The translations under genes were made by a program, and so were the position numbers. 64,000 nucleotides of DNA, taken from assembly GCF_900090145.1 (NCBI RefSeq), contig NZ_FMHI01000009.1, forward strand, positions 124,001 to 188,000, read 5' to 3'. Positions 8,657 to 17,492 of the stretch are shown here, piece by piece (position 1 is the first letter of the stretch; the number at the start of each line of letters is the position of its first letter). Source of the stretch: Streptomyces sp. WMMB 322. GTDB lineage: Bacteria; Actinomycetota; Actinomycetes; Streptomycetales; Streptomycetaceae. The notes under the pieces were generated by a model that saw nothing but the letters and a program-made list of their open reading frames with translations, ran no database searches and was not told where the DNA came from.

Positions 8657-9679
8657 GTGGGTACGAATGAGATGTCCTATCTGGGTCTCACCGAGGAGCA
8701 GGAACACATGTACCGGCTCTGTCTGAGGGAGCCCGGCATAGGACTCGACGGCCTCATCGACCAGCTCCGTCTGCCTCCGAACACGGCACGCAGGGAGCTG
8801 CGAAGACTGCGTGAACTGGGCCTGCTGCGATCCGTGGGCGCCACCGGCGGGCGGGGCCAGGCGGGGGAGGAGGGGCTCGCCGCGGCGGACCCGGACGTGG
8901 CGGTGGCCAGGCTGCTCGATCTGCGCCTGCACGAGCTGCACGAGAAGCTTCAACGCGTCACGCAGCTCCAGCCGTTGGTGGCGTCGCTCCGTGCGGAGCG
9001 GGGCGAGGTGCGGGAGCCCGCCGTCGTCGGCATCGAGCAGGTCACCGACCCGGCGAAAATCCGCGACCGCATCGACGACCTGGCCTTCTTCGCCCGTGAG
9101 GAAGTCGCCCTCGTGGAGCCCGGGGTCGCGCTGCGCCAGGACGAGATCGACGAGGCTCGCCCGCGCGTGCTGCGCTGCCTGCGAAGAGGGCTGACGGTGC
9201 GCACCGTCCTCGTCCGCAAGGCCCTCGACCACGAGCCGACCGTGGCCTATCTGCGGGAGCTGGAGTCGTACGGGGCGCGGATACGGCTGGTCACCCACAC
9301 CACGGCGAAGATACAGATGTACGACCGCCGCACGGCCGTCGTCCCCGTCGACCCCGAAGACACCGCTCCCGGCGCGTTGTTCGCGCAGGAGAGCGGACTG
9401 GTCTCCAACATCCTCGCCCTCTTCGAGTCCATCTGGGCCGAGTCGGAGGATCTGACGTCGCTGCTCGGGGAGTGGAGATCCGACGCCGACACCCCTTCGG
9501 AACTGGAACGGATGGTGCTGCGCGCGATGTGTTCCGGAGGCAAGGACGAGGCGGGAGCGCGCGATCTGGGTGTGTCCGTACGTACGTACCGGCGTTACAT
9601 CGCGGACCTGATGCAGCTCCTCGGTGCCGGGAACCGGCCGCAGGCGGCGCTGCTGGCGCGGGAGCGCGGCTGGATCTGA
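8657..9679 (+). CDS. TrmB/LuxR-type transcriptional regulator
   Basis: 340 residues from GTG 8657, which follows a GGCAGGGGGA site. The N-terminal ~60 residues form a TrmB-like winged helix (LTEEQEHMYRLCLREPGIG...LRLPPNTARRELRRLRELGL). A central alpha/beta region resembles the phospholipase-D-like effector part of such regulators. The last ~65 residues form a LuxR-like helix-turn-helix (LERMVLRAMCSGGKDEAGARDLGVSVRTYRRYIADLM). Regulators of this build often flank RiPP and other specialised-metabolite clusters in Streptomyces. This one is convergent with the adjacent biosynthetic operon and is the likely pathway regulator (inference). Confidence 0.75.
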   Translation: MGTNEMSYLGLTEEQEHMYRLCLREPGIGLDGLIDQLRLPPNTARRELRRLRELGLLRSVGATGGRGQAGEEGLAAADPDVAVARLLDLRLHELHEKLQRVTQLQPLVASLRAERGEVREPAVVGIEQVTDPAKIRDRIDDLAFFAREEVALVEPGVALRQDEIDEARPRVLRCLRRGLTVRTVLVRKALDHEPTVAYLRELESYGARIRLVTHTTAKIQMYDRRTAVVPVDPEDTAPGALFAQESGLVSNILALFESIWAESEDLTSLLGEWRSDADTPSELERMVLRAMCSGGKDEAGARDLGVSVRTYRRYIADLMQLLGAGNRPQAALLARERGWI

Positions 9680-9844
9680 CCGGCGCAGCGGGTGCCCGCG
9701 GCCAACGGGCAGGAGCCGGCGCCGGAGCGGCGGAACGGGAGCCGGTGGCGGACCTGCTGGCGGGACCAACGGCGGGGAAGCGGAGGCCGGTTCGACCCGG
9801 CCGGAAGGATGCGGGAGCGGACGCGGCGCGGCCCGGGCGCGCCC

Positions 9845-9898
9845 CGGACACGACGCGGGACTCGGACACGACGCGGGACTCGGACACGACGCGGGACG
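9845..9898. repeat. Three tandem copies of an 18-base unit
   Basis: CGGACACGACGCGGGACT is repeated at 9845, 9863 and 9881 (last base of copy 3 differs). It lies in the 317-base space between convergent genes (9680-9996), which also holds two copies of CTCAGGCGCGCGTGCG (about 9927 and 9961). No gene is seen there; it is the junction at the left end of the RiPP operon. Confidence 0.7.
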
Positions 9899-9996
9899 CG
9901 GCCACGCAGGGCTCGGACACGTAGGACTCAGGCGCGCGTGCGCCCGGGTTCCGGTCGGGGCTCAGGCGCGCGTGCGTCCGGGGCTCAAGTGGGGGC

Positions 9997-11475
9997 TCAG
10001 GCCCGGGCGCCCGACGCGGCGGGGCCCATGGACGGCGCCAGCGACGGCGCCTCACGCACCCCGAAGCGGTGCCGCAGCGCCGAGAGCGCCGCGAGATGGC
10101 CGCACATGCCGTGCACACCGGGCCCGGGCGGCGTCGAGGCGGAGCAGAGGAAGACGCCGGGCAGCGGCGTGCGCCAGGGGTCGAGCCTGGGGACCGGCCG
10201 GGCCAGCGACTGGTACAGCGTCATCGCGCCGGACCCGATGTCCCCGCCCACATAGTTGGGGTTGTACGTCTCGTAGTCGCGGGCGGAGACGCCGCGTGCC
10301 GCGATCACCGTGTCGCCGAAGCCGGGTGCGTACCTCTCGATGCGTGAGCGCACGAGGGCCACCGGGTCGCGCGGATCGCCGTTCGGCACGTGCGCGTACG
10401 CCCACACGGGACGCCTGCCCTTGTGCGCCCGCCCCGGGTCGGTGGCCGCCGGATCCACGAGCAGCACGAACGGCTCGTCGGTGGCCTCCCCCCGCACGGC
10501 CAGCCGCTCCTGACGGGCGATCGCGGTGTGGCTGCCGCCCAGATGGACGGTGCCGGCGCGGCCCACGTCCGGGTTGGTCCACGGGACGGGCTCCGAGACG
10601 AGGAAGTCGGCCTTCGCCGCGCCCGGCCCGTAGCGGAAACGCCTCAACTGCCGTGCGTAGCGGGCCGGGAGACGGCCGTCGGCGAGAGTGAGCAGCTGGG
10701 CCGGAGTCGTGTCGAGCAGGACGGCACGCGCGTGGCCGAGTTCGCGCAGGCTGCTGATGCGCGAGCCGGTGTGGATGCTCCCGCCGTGGGCGCGGATGTC
10801 GTCCGCCATGACCCGGGCGATGCGTTCGCTGCCGCCGCGCGGCAGCGGCCACCCGGTCGCGTGGGCGAGGTGCCCCAGCAGCATCGCGACGGCGTCCGCG
10901 GAGAGGGACGGCAGCTTGCCCACGGCGTGCGCGGCGACTCCCGTCAGCAGCGCCGGCGCCACGTCCCCGCGGAAGCCGCTCAGCAGCCGCCGGGGCAGCA
11001 GCCGCGCCGCGAGCAGCAGCGGTGCGACGGGGTCCGACGGCAGGGAACGCTGGCCGCTCATGATGAAGTCCACCAGGCCCGTGCTGTGTTCGACCAGCGG
11101 CTCCATCAACTGCCGCCAGCGCGCGCCGTCCTCGCCCAGGCTCTCGCAGGTGGCGTCCAGGCCCGGGTGGGCGAGGCCGGCGCGTCCGTCGTCCAGAGGG
11201 TGCGCATAGCCGATCCGGGGGGCGAGGAGTTCCACGCCGCGCGGGGTGAGGTCGAACTCGCGGAAGAACGGGGAGGCGGCGGCCATGGGGTGGACGGCGG
11301 AGCACACGTCGTGCAGGACGTCGCTGTCGAAGTACCGCTCGCCGCGCAGACCGCCGCCGATGGACTCCCCGGCCTCGTGGAGCTCCACGCGCAGGCCCGC
11401 CCGCGCGAGCGTCACCGCCGCGGCGAGCCCGTTCGGGCCGGTGCCGACGATCGCCGCGTCGACCGCCTGTGTCAC
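9997..11475 (-). CDS. FAD-dependent CrtI/phytoene-dehydrogenase-like oxidoreductase
   Basis: 492 residues. The N-terminus has the Rossmann dinucleotide motif VGTGPNGLAAAVTLARAG followed by the acidic strand end ELHEAG. The C-terminus has GVFLCSASTPPGPGVHGMCG, the family's second FAD contact. The GTG start overlaps the TGA of the exporter gene (GTGA), so the two are translationally coupled. As the last gene of the putative linaridin operon, it may reduce or oxidise a residue of the peptide. As far as I recall, phytoene-dehydrogenase-like enzymes recur in non-cypemycin linaridin clusters. A carotenoid role is unlikely because no phytoene synthase is nearby. Confidence 0.8.
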   Translation of the reverse strand: MTQAVDAAIVGTGPNGLAAAVTLARAGLRVELHEAGESIGGGLRGERYFDSDVLHDVCSAVHPMAAASPFFREFDLTPRGVELLAPRIGYAHPLDDGRAGLAHPGLDATCESLGEDGARWRQLMEPLVEHSTGLVDFIMSGQRSLPSDPVAPLLLAARLLPRRLLSGFRGDVAPALLTGVAAHAVGKLPSLSADAVAMLLGHLAHATGWPLPRGGSERIARVMADDIRAHGGSIHTGSRISSLRELGHARAVLLDTTPAQLLTLADGRLPARYARQLRRFRYGPGAAKADFLVSEPVPWTNPDVGRAGTVHLGGSHTAIARQERLAVRGEATDEPFVLLVDPAATDPGRAHKGRRPVWAYAHVPNGDPRDPVALVRSRIERYAPGFGDTVIAARGVSARDYETYNPNYVGGDIGSGAMTLYQSLARPVPRLDPWRTPLPGVFLCSASTPPGPGVHGMCGHLAALSALRHRFGVREAPSLAPSMGPAASGARA

Positions 11476-13511
11476 CGCGGCCCGCCGACGGGCGTGCCGT
11501 TCGCCACCGGCGTCCCGTTCCGGCTCGCGGTGTCCGCGGACACCGCCGTCCCGGACGGGTCCATGGGCCACGAGGCGGCGGAAGTGGCGGCCTGCAGCTG
11601 GGAGTTGGCGAGGCGGTGGTAGAGCGCGTCCCGCTTCATCAGCTCGTCGTGCCGGCCCGTGGCCTGCACACGGCCTTCGTTCATCACCACGATCTTGTCG
11701 GCGTCGACGACGGTGGAGATGCGGTGCGCGATCGCGATCACGGCGCAGCGGGCGGAGACCTTGCGCAGCGTCTCGCGGAACTCCCGTTCGGAGTCGGAGT
11801 CCAGGTGGGAGGTGGCCTCGTCGAGGAGGAGCACCGCCGGCTTCTGCAGCAGGGCCCGCGCGATGCACAGGCGCTGCCGCTGCCCGCCGGAGAGTCCGCT
11901 GCCCTGGTCGCCCAGTTCGGTGTCCAGCCCCTGGGGCAGATCGTCGACGACCTTGGTGAGTCCGGCGAGTTCGATGACTTCGCGGATGTCCTCGTCGCGG
12001 GCGTCGGGCTTCGCGTACACGACGTTGTCCCGCACGGTGCCGCGCATGGCCGCGGTGTCCTGCTGCACGTAGCCGACGAGGCCGCGGAGCGTGGCCAGCG
12101 GCATGGTCTCGATGTCCTTGCCGCCGACGGTGATGCTTCCGGAGTCGAGAGCGTGGAAACGCTCGATCAGCTGGAAGAGCGTGGTCTTGCCCGCACCGGA
12201 CGGGCCGACGACCGCGGTCATCCCGCGGGCGGGCACGGAGAAGGTGATGTCGGAGAGGGTCTCGGCCGGCTGCTCGCCGGCGGTCTCGTCCGCCGCTGCG
12301 CCGTCGCCGTTCGTGCCGTTCTTCGCGGCCTTCGCCGCGCCTGCGTCCTTGCCGCCGTACGTGAAGTGCACGGAGCGGAATTCGACGGCGTCCTGGTCCT
12401 CCGAGAGCGACGCGCTGGACGGCGCCTTCGGCCGGTGCCGCATCCTGTCGAGAACGCCGCCCTCCTGCGGGAGCGTGGTGAGCTCGTCGACCCTCCGGAT
12501 CGCGGCGCGCCCCTGCTGGAACTGGCCGATGGCCAGGAAGAACAGCACCAGCGGGGAGACCATGTAGAAGAGATACATCACGAAGGCGGTGAGATCCGCC
12601 ATCGACATCGTCCCCCGGGTCACCCGGGTCATGCCGACACCGACGACGACGGCGAGCGCCGCCTGCGTACCGACGTTCATGGCAGGCATGAACAGCGCGT
12701 TGAGTCCGTTGACCCGCACCCCGGAGTTGCGTGCCCGCCAGGCCAGCAGGCCGATGCGGTGCGTCTCACGGTTCTCGGCGCGGGACGCCTTGACCGTGGG
12801 CAGCGCCGACAGCGCACGCTGCACGTCCGAGCCGTAGGCGCTGGTGTCCTCGCGGTTGACGACCGCGGCCCTGCGCACGCTGCGTGCCAGCACCAGCGAG
12901 ACGCCGCTGGCGATGCCCAGGCAGGCCAGCGTGATCAGCATCATCCACACGTCGATCAGGAACATCACGACGACGCCGCCCACGACCGTGAACCCGTTGA
13001 TTACGAGCTGCGCCAGGCTCTGTGACAGCGCGATCTTCGCGAGCGAGGTGTCGGCGACGGTGCGTGTGAGGACGTCGCCCTGCTGCTGCTTGCTGTAGGC
13101 GGCCAAATCCACGTGGAGCAGGCGCCTGGTGAGGAGCATGCGCACGTCGTAGACGACGTTCTCCCCGGCCCGCCCGATCAGGTACGACTGGAGCGCGGAG
13201 AACGCGCCGTCCACGCAGAACAGACCCACGAGGATGAGGACCGCCGTGGTGAGCGGCTTGTTCTCCGCCGCCTGTTTGATCAGTTCCCCGATCGCGTACG
13301 GCTGTGCGAGCTGCGCCGTCACCCCGACCAGGCCGATGACGATGCCCGCGGCGAGCAGCCCGCGGTGGCGGCGCGCCAGATACCAGACGGCGGCCGGACC
13401 GGTCCCGCCCCGCCGTCTGCGCGCGTGAGCCGGGCCCAGGTACTCCGGCGGATCCTCCGCCCGGGGGGCCTCGGTCTCCGTCGTGTCCTTCGCCTCCACG
13501 GTGCTGCTCAT
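11472..13511 (-). CDS. ABC exporter, fused membrane and ATPase domains (linaridin CypT-like)
   Basis: 679 residues. The N-terminal ABC membrane domain (about 43-330, six predicted segments) is followed by a nucleotide-binding domain with Walker A GPSGAGKTT, Q-loop YVQQDTAAMRG, signature LSGGQRQRLC, Walker B VLLLDEATSHLD and switch His IAHRIS. A charged low-complexity insertion (about 390-420) sits early in the ATPase domain. No C39 peptidase domain is present, so leader removal needs another protease. It begins 7 bases after the methyltransferase stop and overlaps the oxidoreductase start. Role inferred: export of, or immunity to, the cluster's peptide. Confidence 0.85.
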   Translation of the reverse strand: MSSTVEAKDTTETEAPRAEDPPEYLGPAHARRRRGGTGPAAVWYLARRHRGLLAAGIVIGLVGVTAQLAQPYAIGELIKQAAENKPLTTAVLILVGLFCVDGAFSALQSYLIGRAGENVVYDVRMLLTRRLLHVDLAAYSKQQQGDVLTRTVADTSLAKIALSQSLAQLVINGFTVVGGVVVMFLIDVWMMLITLACLGIASGVSLVLARSVRRAAVVNREDTSAYGSDVQRALSALPTVKASRAENRETHRIGLLAWRARNSGVRVNGLNALFMPAMNVGTQAALAVVVGVGMTRVTRGTMSMADLTAFVMYLFYMVSPLVLFFLAIGQFQQGRAAIRRVDELTTLPQEGGVLDRMRHRPKAPSSASLSEDQDAVEFRSVHFTYGGKDAGAAKAAKNGTNGDGAAADETAGEQPAETLSDITFSVPARGMTAVVGPSGAGKTTLFQLIERFHALDSGSITVGGKDIETMPLATLRGLVGYVQQDTAAMRGTVRDNVVYAKPDARDEDIREVIELAGLTKVVDDLPQGLDTELGDQGSGLSGGQRQRLCIARALLQKPAVLLLDEATSHLDSDSEREFRETLRKVSARCAVIAIAHRISTVVDADKIVVMNEGRVQATGRHDELMKRDALYHRLANSQLQAATSAASWPMDPSGTAVSADTASRNGTPVANGTPVGGPR

Positions 13512-13518
13512 GCCGGGG

Positions 13519-14277
13519 TCACCTCGTCGTGTAGGTGCTGACGAACATGGGGGAGTCCTCCGCGTAGGGCGTCTCCTCCCAGTCCGCCCAGCGGTCGACC
13601 GGCTTCAGGCCGGCGGCTGCCGCGTACTCGTCCACCTCCTCCGGCGTGGTGAGCCGGGCGAGTTCGGAGCCGACGGAGGACTTGCCGTCCTCGAACCAGA
13701 TGTGCGAGGCGTGCCAGAGGCTGCGGTCCTCGAAGACGGTGGAGTACGTCAGCAGCCCCGTGTTCGGCTCCGGGTAGGGGATGAAGTACGAGGTGCGCTG
13801 CTGCCCCTCGTGGAGGGCCCGCAGGCCGCCCGGGTTCGACGTCTCCACGACGAGGACGCCGCCGGGAGCGAGCCGGTCGGCCGCGTGCTGCATGACGGCC
13901 TGCTGGTCGTCGGCTTCGAGGACCATGGAGAGGGTCGCGCAGACGCAGTAGACGAGTTTGTACTTGTTGTCGTCGGTGTACTTGCGGATGTCGCCGTGCA
14001 CTGCTTCGACGTCGGCGTCCGCGTCTTTCGCCTTGGCCGTCAGCTGCTGAAGCATCTCCGGCGAGGAGTCGACTCCGGTGACGGGAAAGGCCCGTTGGGC
14101 CAGCGGTATCGCCACCCGTCCGGTGCCCACGCCCAGTTCCAGGGCGCGTTCACCGGGGCTCGGGTGCAGGGAGGCGAGCTTGCGCACGGTCGGCTCGGTG
14201 TAGGCGCCGCTCGGAAAGATCCGGTCGTAGAAGTCTCCGAACTGCCGCCCGTAGCCTATGTCGTCCACAGAGCTCAT
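13519..14277 (-). CDS. Class I SAM-dependent methyltransferase (candidate linaridin N-methyltransferase)
   Basis: 252 residues with motif I ALELGVGTGRVAIPL, post-I acidic VTGVDSSPEML and motif II-like VYCVCATLSMV, i.e. a canonical SAM-binding Rossmann domain. In cypemycin biosynthesis CypM dimethylates the N-terminal amine of the mature peptide. The position of this gene in an operon with precursors, LinH and LinL homologues and the exporter suggests the same job here (inference). The exporter start is 7 bases after the stop. A 117-base gap separates it from the small membrane-peptide gene upstream. Confidence 0.8.
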   Translation of the reverse strand: MSSVDDIGYGRQFGDFYDRIFPSGAYTEPTVRKLASLHPSPGERALELGVGTGRVAIPLAQRAFPVTGVDSSPEMLQQLTAKAKDADADVEAVHGDIRKYTDDNKYKLVYCVCATLSMVLEADDQQAVMQHAADRLAPGGVLVVETSNPGGLRALHEGQQRTSYFIPYPEPNTGLLTYSTVFEDRSLWHASHIWFEDGKSSVGSELARLTTPEEVDEYAAAAGLKPVDRWADWEETPYAEDSPMFVSTYTTR

Positions 14278-14394
14278 CAGGGGCCCCCTCTCGGTCTTGT
14301 GGTGCGGGTCTTCCGCTGTGCTCCGCCGGGGCTTTCGGGTTCCCCGGCGGCTCGGGTCGTCCGGCTTTGCCGTGTGTTCTCGGCGCCGGGGCGG

Positions 14395-14481
14395 CTACTT
14401 CTTCTTCTTCGAGACGTTCAGCGCGATGGCGGCGACGACGATGATGGCGATGACGAAGATGACGATCGAGCCCATGCTCAT
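14395..14481 (-). CDS. 28-residue single-span membrane peptide
   Basis: Translated by hand: MSMGSIVIFVIAIIVVAAIA, then LNVSKKKK and TAG. It is one hydrophobic helix of about 18 residues with a tetra-lysine tail, so the C-terminus should face the cytoplasm. AAAGGGG lies 8-9 bases before the ATG. It sits between the LinL-like and methyltransferase genes in the same orientation. It is too short for routine gene calling. It could be an immunity peptide, a small scaffold for the membrane-bound maturation complex, or non-functional. There is no Ser/Thr-rich core or PxxxTP motif, so it is probably not a third precursor. Confidence 0.55.
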   Translation of the reverse strand: MSMGSIVIFVIAIIVVAAIALNVSKKKK

Positions 14482-14562
14482 GTGCTTCGACCCCTTTCGG
14501 AATCAGGTGGTGGTTCACCCGCCGACGCAGGCGCGCAGGCGGACACTTGTGCGTACTGCTGC

Positions 14563-15270
14563 TCACGCGGGCTGTGCGGGTACCTCCCCGCGTGAGTCAT
14601 CCCTTATGTGTGATTCGTAGGACGGGCCCCAGCCGGAGGTGTCGCCGGCCGCCGTCTCGTCCGGACCCTTCATCCGGGTGTACGGGGAGACGAAGACGAC
14701 CTCCGGCTCGGTCTCCTCGTACCCGGTCGCCCGCACGAGCGTGAACTGGAAACCCTTCACGCCCTCCGCGTTGCCGTCCTCACGGATGCGGTGGCGCAGA
14801 AAGGCGCAGAGAATCCGGTAGGAGGGGAGCTTCATCATCCCGCTGAAGCCCTTGTCGAGCTGGGTGATGAGTTCGGTGACGATGTCGAAGATGGCCTTCT
14901 CGGGGCGGCGGCCCGGGAACCAGAACATCTGCGGGAGCTTGCGGCCGACGATGACCTCCACCATCCGCCAGGGGGAGGTCTCCCCTTCGTGATTCAGCGT
15001 CCGGTAGAGGATGTGGTAGTCGTGCTGCGCCGGAGTGGGCGCGAAGAAGCGCCAGTTGGGGAACATGGCCGAGAAGATGTCCAGCTTCTGGGCCTTGTTG
15101 AACAGCGGATTGGGATGCTGCGCCGACAGCGTGCCCAGCAGCAGCGCCGCCCCCGCCGCCCGCGTCAGACCGCCCGGCCCGGTGAACGCGGTGGACAGAC
15201 CGGAGCGGGCCGCGCGCACCAGGGTCCCGGTGAGCGAGCCGGGAGCAGCCGGGGTTCGGGTGCTGGTCAT
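14563..15270 (-). CDS. LinL/CypL-like protein with SdpA-like segment
   Basis: 235 residues, ATG overlapping the stop of the upstream gene (ATGA). A hydrophobic stretch at about 34-50 is followed by NWRFFAPTPAQHDYHILYR at about 72-90. This W-x-FFAPxP motif after a membrane anchor is the hallmark I associate with SdpA of the Bacillus sporulation-delaying-protein system. Linaridin clusters encode an otherwise uncharacterised partner, CypL/LinL, needed with CypH for maturation (dehydration) of the precursor, and the gene position here matches it. The C-terminus is a soluble tail. Assignment as LinL rests on context and size; the SdpA likeness is my own reading. Confidence 0.55.
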   Translation of the reverse strand: MTSTRTPAAPGSLTGTLVRAARSGLSTAFTGPGGLTRAAGAALLLGTLSAQHPNPLFNKAQKLDIFSAMFPNWRFFAPTPAQHDYHILYRTLNHEGETSPWRMVEVIVGRKLPQMFWFPGRRPEKAIFDIVTELITQLDKGFSGMMKLPSYRILCAFLRHRIREDGNAEGVKGFQFTLVRATGYEETEPEVVFVSPYTRMKGPDETAAGDTSGWGPSYESHIRDDSRGEVPAQPA

Positions 15271-17180
15271 CGTGCCTCCTTGGACTGGTTCCCGTTGGAG
15301 CTGTGCCTGCCCCCGGCCCGGCCGCCGTCCGCGTCGTCGCCCTCGACCTCACGCAGGAACTCCAGGATCCGGCGGCCCACTTCCCCGCCGAGGCGCGCGT
15401 CGGTGAGCATCGTGTCGTGCTCGGCCGCCTCGATGACGGAGTTGCGGACGATGCGCCCCTCGCCCCGGTGGGCCGCGCCGAGTTCGTTGTGCATCAGCAG
15501 CTGTTCGGGGTCGCGGTCGACGGTCCGCTGCGCCGAGAGCACCAGCGCATGCGAGGAGATCGGCGGCAGATCGCCGCTGAACCGGTGGAAGTCGGCCTCG
15601 GTGGCGTCCCATTCGCGCAGCCCGGCCCGCCACATCCTGCTGTCCGCGTACTGCGCGAAGGCGCGGCTGCGCACCTCGGTGGGCAGGTCGTGGACCCAGC
15701 GCGGACGGACCAGCGTGGCCCCGAGCCCGGCCCGCAGGCTGCCGCTGAACATGCTCAGGCCTTCCTTGAGCCTTTCGGCGGACTCCTTCTGCTGCTTGGA
15801 GCGGGACAGCTCGTCCGGGTGCGAGCTGTCGAGGTAGATCACGCCCCGTATGCGGTCGCCGAGTTCGGCCGCCGCCCGCCGGCCGATCTCGCCGCCGAGC
15901 GAGTGGCCGACCAGATACACGGGCCGTCCCTTCGCGACGGCGCCCTCGACCAGGTCGACCAGGTCGTCCACCGACTCCTGGAGGGTGAACGGGCCGGCGC
16001 AGCGGCGCTTGCTCGGTCCGTAGCCGGCGCGGCTGTAGGTGATGATCCCGTAGTCGCTCTCCTCGACCAGCTTGTCGGTGATCCAGCCGAAGTGCTCCAT
16101 CGTGGAGATCATGCCGGTGCCGAAGACGAGCACCGGAGAGCTGTCGTCCTCGGAGATCCGCTCGTTGTAGTGGAGTTCGTTGCCGTGGCGGGTGGTGAGC
16201 ACCCGGCCGTGGGGCCAGGGGTCGGTGGCCCGCATGCGCCGCATCGCCGCGAGGAAGCCGGCGACGGTCACGCCGATCGCCGCCATGGATGCCGTGGCCT
16301 TCAGCATCCGGTCGTCGCGCCCCGCCACGGCGGGGTGGCTCCTGGGGGTGCTGGTGTAGGCGACCATCGGGTGCATCGCCTCGAAGGCGGTGATGAAGCG
16401 GCCGAGCCCCATGAAGTAGCCGTTGGCCACGTGGAACGCGGCGGCGCTCGCCATGACGGGCCGTGCCAGCATGCCGCCCTTGAGGTACGCCACGGGGAAG
16501 AGGCACTCCAGTGCCAGCACGCCGTGAGCGAGGTAACGGGCCGGCACGGGGTAGCGGTTGGTGAGGTTCCACATCCCCTCGTGCCCGTATGTGCGGGTGC
16601 GCATGATGCCGTTGAGCGCGGACCCGTCACGCCAGGGCTGCCCCAGCAGCTTCACCCAGCCCGACACCAGGTACGAGAGGTTCGCCTGGAGCGCCACGTA
16701 CCACAACAGGGCGTCCTGCACGGCGGGTTGTGTCGACAGACGGGCCAGGCCGGCGGCGGTCTGCACGAACGAGGAGACCTGGTCCGATCCGTCGGTGCCG
16801 TAGCGGTGGCGCGGATAGAGGGCCGCGTTGCTCAGCCCGAGGAAGATGTTGGCGGCCCCGCGCCAGCGCGCGTTTCCGGGGGCCAGCAGGGCGGCGCTCG
16901 CGGCAATGCGTGCGACGTGGAGCGCCCGCGTCGTCCCGGGATTTCCGACTGCGTCCAGAATGCGCCGGGTGGGCCGGGTGGACGAGGCGTGCATTCCGCG
17001 CGCGATGGTCCAGTCGTTCAGTCCGCCCTTGCGTATCTGCCGCTGGTGGGTGATGTATTCGAGGCTCGATGTGAGCGACGTCACTGCCGTCAGCCGCTCC
17101 GAAATGGCGAGCGCGCGGCCGCGGGAGACCGGAACAGGTCCGAGAAATGTCGAGGTCAGCTTTTTGGCAAGCGATTTCAC
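15267..17180 (-). CDS. LinH/CypH-like membrane protein: HTTM-like domain fused to alpha/beta hydrolase
   Basis: 637 residues. The N-terminal ~310 are multi-spanning. The segment SYLVSGWVKLLGQPWRDG (about 169-186) and later helices resemble HTTM/vitamin-K-carboxylase-like membrane domains, the fold of SdpB. After a last membrane helix (about 296-314) comes an alpha/beta hydrolase with nucleophile elbow GHSLGG (Ser about 427), candidate acid in YLDSSHPDE and late His in AEHDTM. Linaridin CypH/LinH proteins pair a membrane part with a hydrolase-like part and act with CypL. GAGGAG precedes the ATG. It is the first gene after the two precursor genes and a hairpin. Confidence 0.65.
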   Translation of the reverse strand: MKSLAKKLTSTFLGPVPVSRGRALAISERLTAVTSLTSSLEYITHQRQIRKGGLNDWTIARGMHASSTRPTRRILDAVGNPGTTRALHVARIAASAALLAPGNARWRGAANIFLGLSNAALYPRHRYGTDGSDQVSSFVQTAAGLARLSTQPAVQDALLWYVALQANLSYLVSGWVKLLGQPWRDGSALNGIMRTRTYGHEGMWNLTNRYPVPARYLAHGVLALECLFPVAYLKGGMLARPVMASAAAFHVANGYFMGLGRFITAFEAMHPMVAYTSTPRSHPAVAGRDDRMLKATASMAAIGVTVAGFLAAMRRMRATDPWPHGRVLTTRHGNELHYNERISEDDSSPVLVFGTGMISTMEHFGWITDKLVEESDYGIITYSRAGYGPSKRRCAGPFTLQESVDDLVDLVEGAVAKGRPVYLVGHSLGGEIGRRAAAELGDRIRGVIYLDSSHPDELSRSKQQKESAERLKEGLSMFSGSLRAGLGATLVRPRWVHDLPTEVRSRAFAQYADSRMWRAGLREWDATEADFHRFSGDLPPISSHALVLSAQRTVDRDPEQLLMHNELGAAHRGEGRIVRNSVIEAAEHDTMLTDARLGGEVGRRILEFLREVEGDDADGGRAGGRHSSNGNQSKEAR

Positions 17181-17384
17181 GTCGGTCTCCTCGGTTCCCG
17201 TGTTCCCGAGAGGGGGTGGCGAGTGTGGTCGGAGTGGGGGTGGCGTCTGAATCGCGTCAACGACGGACGGCGTGGTGCGAAGTCGGTTGCTGCGACGAGT
17301 GCAAAGAATCAGGAAGGAGCGGGGAAATCATCGGCCAAGACCAATTCGGCCTCTTGAAAGAAATCTTCAGAGGTGATGGTGTGA

Positions 17385-17418
17385 CCCGGTCGGCCGGTGT
17401 CAGGACCGGCCGACCGGG
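17385..17418. terminator. 14-bp perfect hairpin between precursor genes and linH-like gene
   Basis: CCCGGTCGGCCGGT / ACCGGCCGACCGGG with a 6-base loop (17399-17404), 75 bases beyond the stop of the proximal precursor and over 200 bases before the next start in the same direction. There is no T-tract. It probably works as a partial terminator or 3' stabiliser that keeps precursor mRNA in excess over enzyme mRNA, a common RiPP arrangement. Confidence 0.75.
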
Positions 17419-17492
17419 CGGAGCCCCGATCTCACAAGGCCCTGCAGAAGGGGGTACTGCGGGGCCGTGCGACTAGCGGGTGCGAGCCGGGA

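Noticed and set aside
9997..11475. Carotenoid phytoene desaturase
   Set aside because: Similarity is to the CrtI-like fold only; no phytoene synthase or other carotenoid genes are present and the gene is coupled to the RiPP exporter.
14395..14481. Third RiPP precursor
   Set aside because: The 28-residue peptide has no leader-like acidic region and no PxxxTP motif; it looks like a membrane anchor instead.
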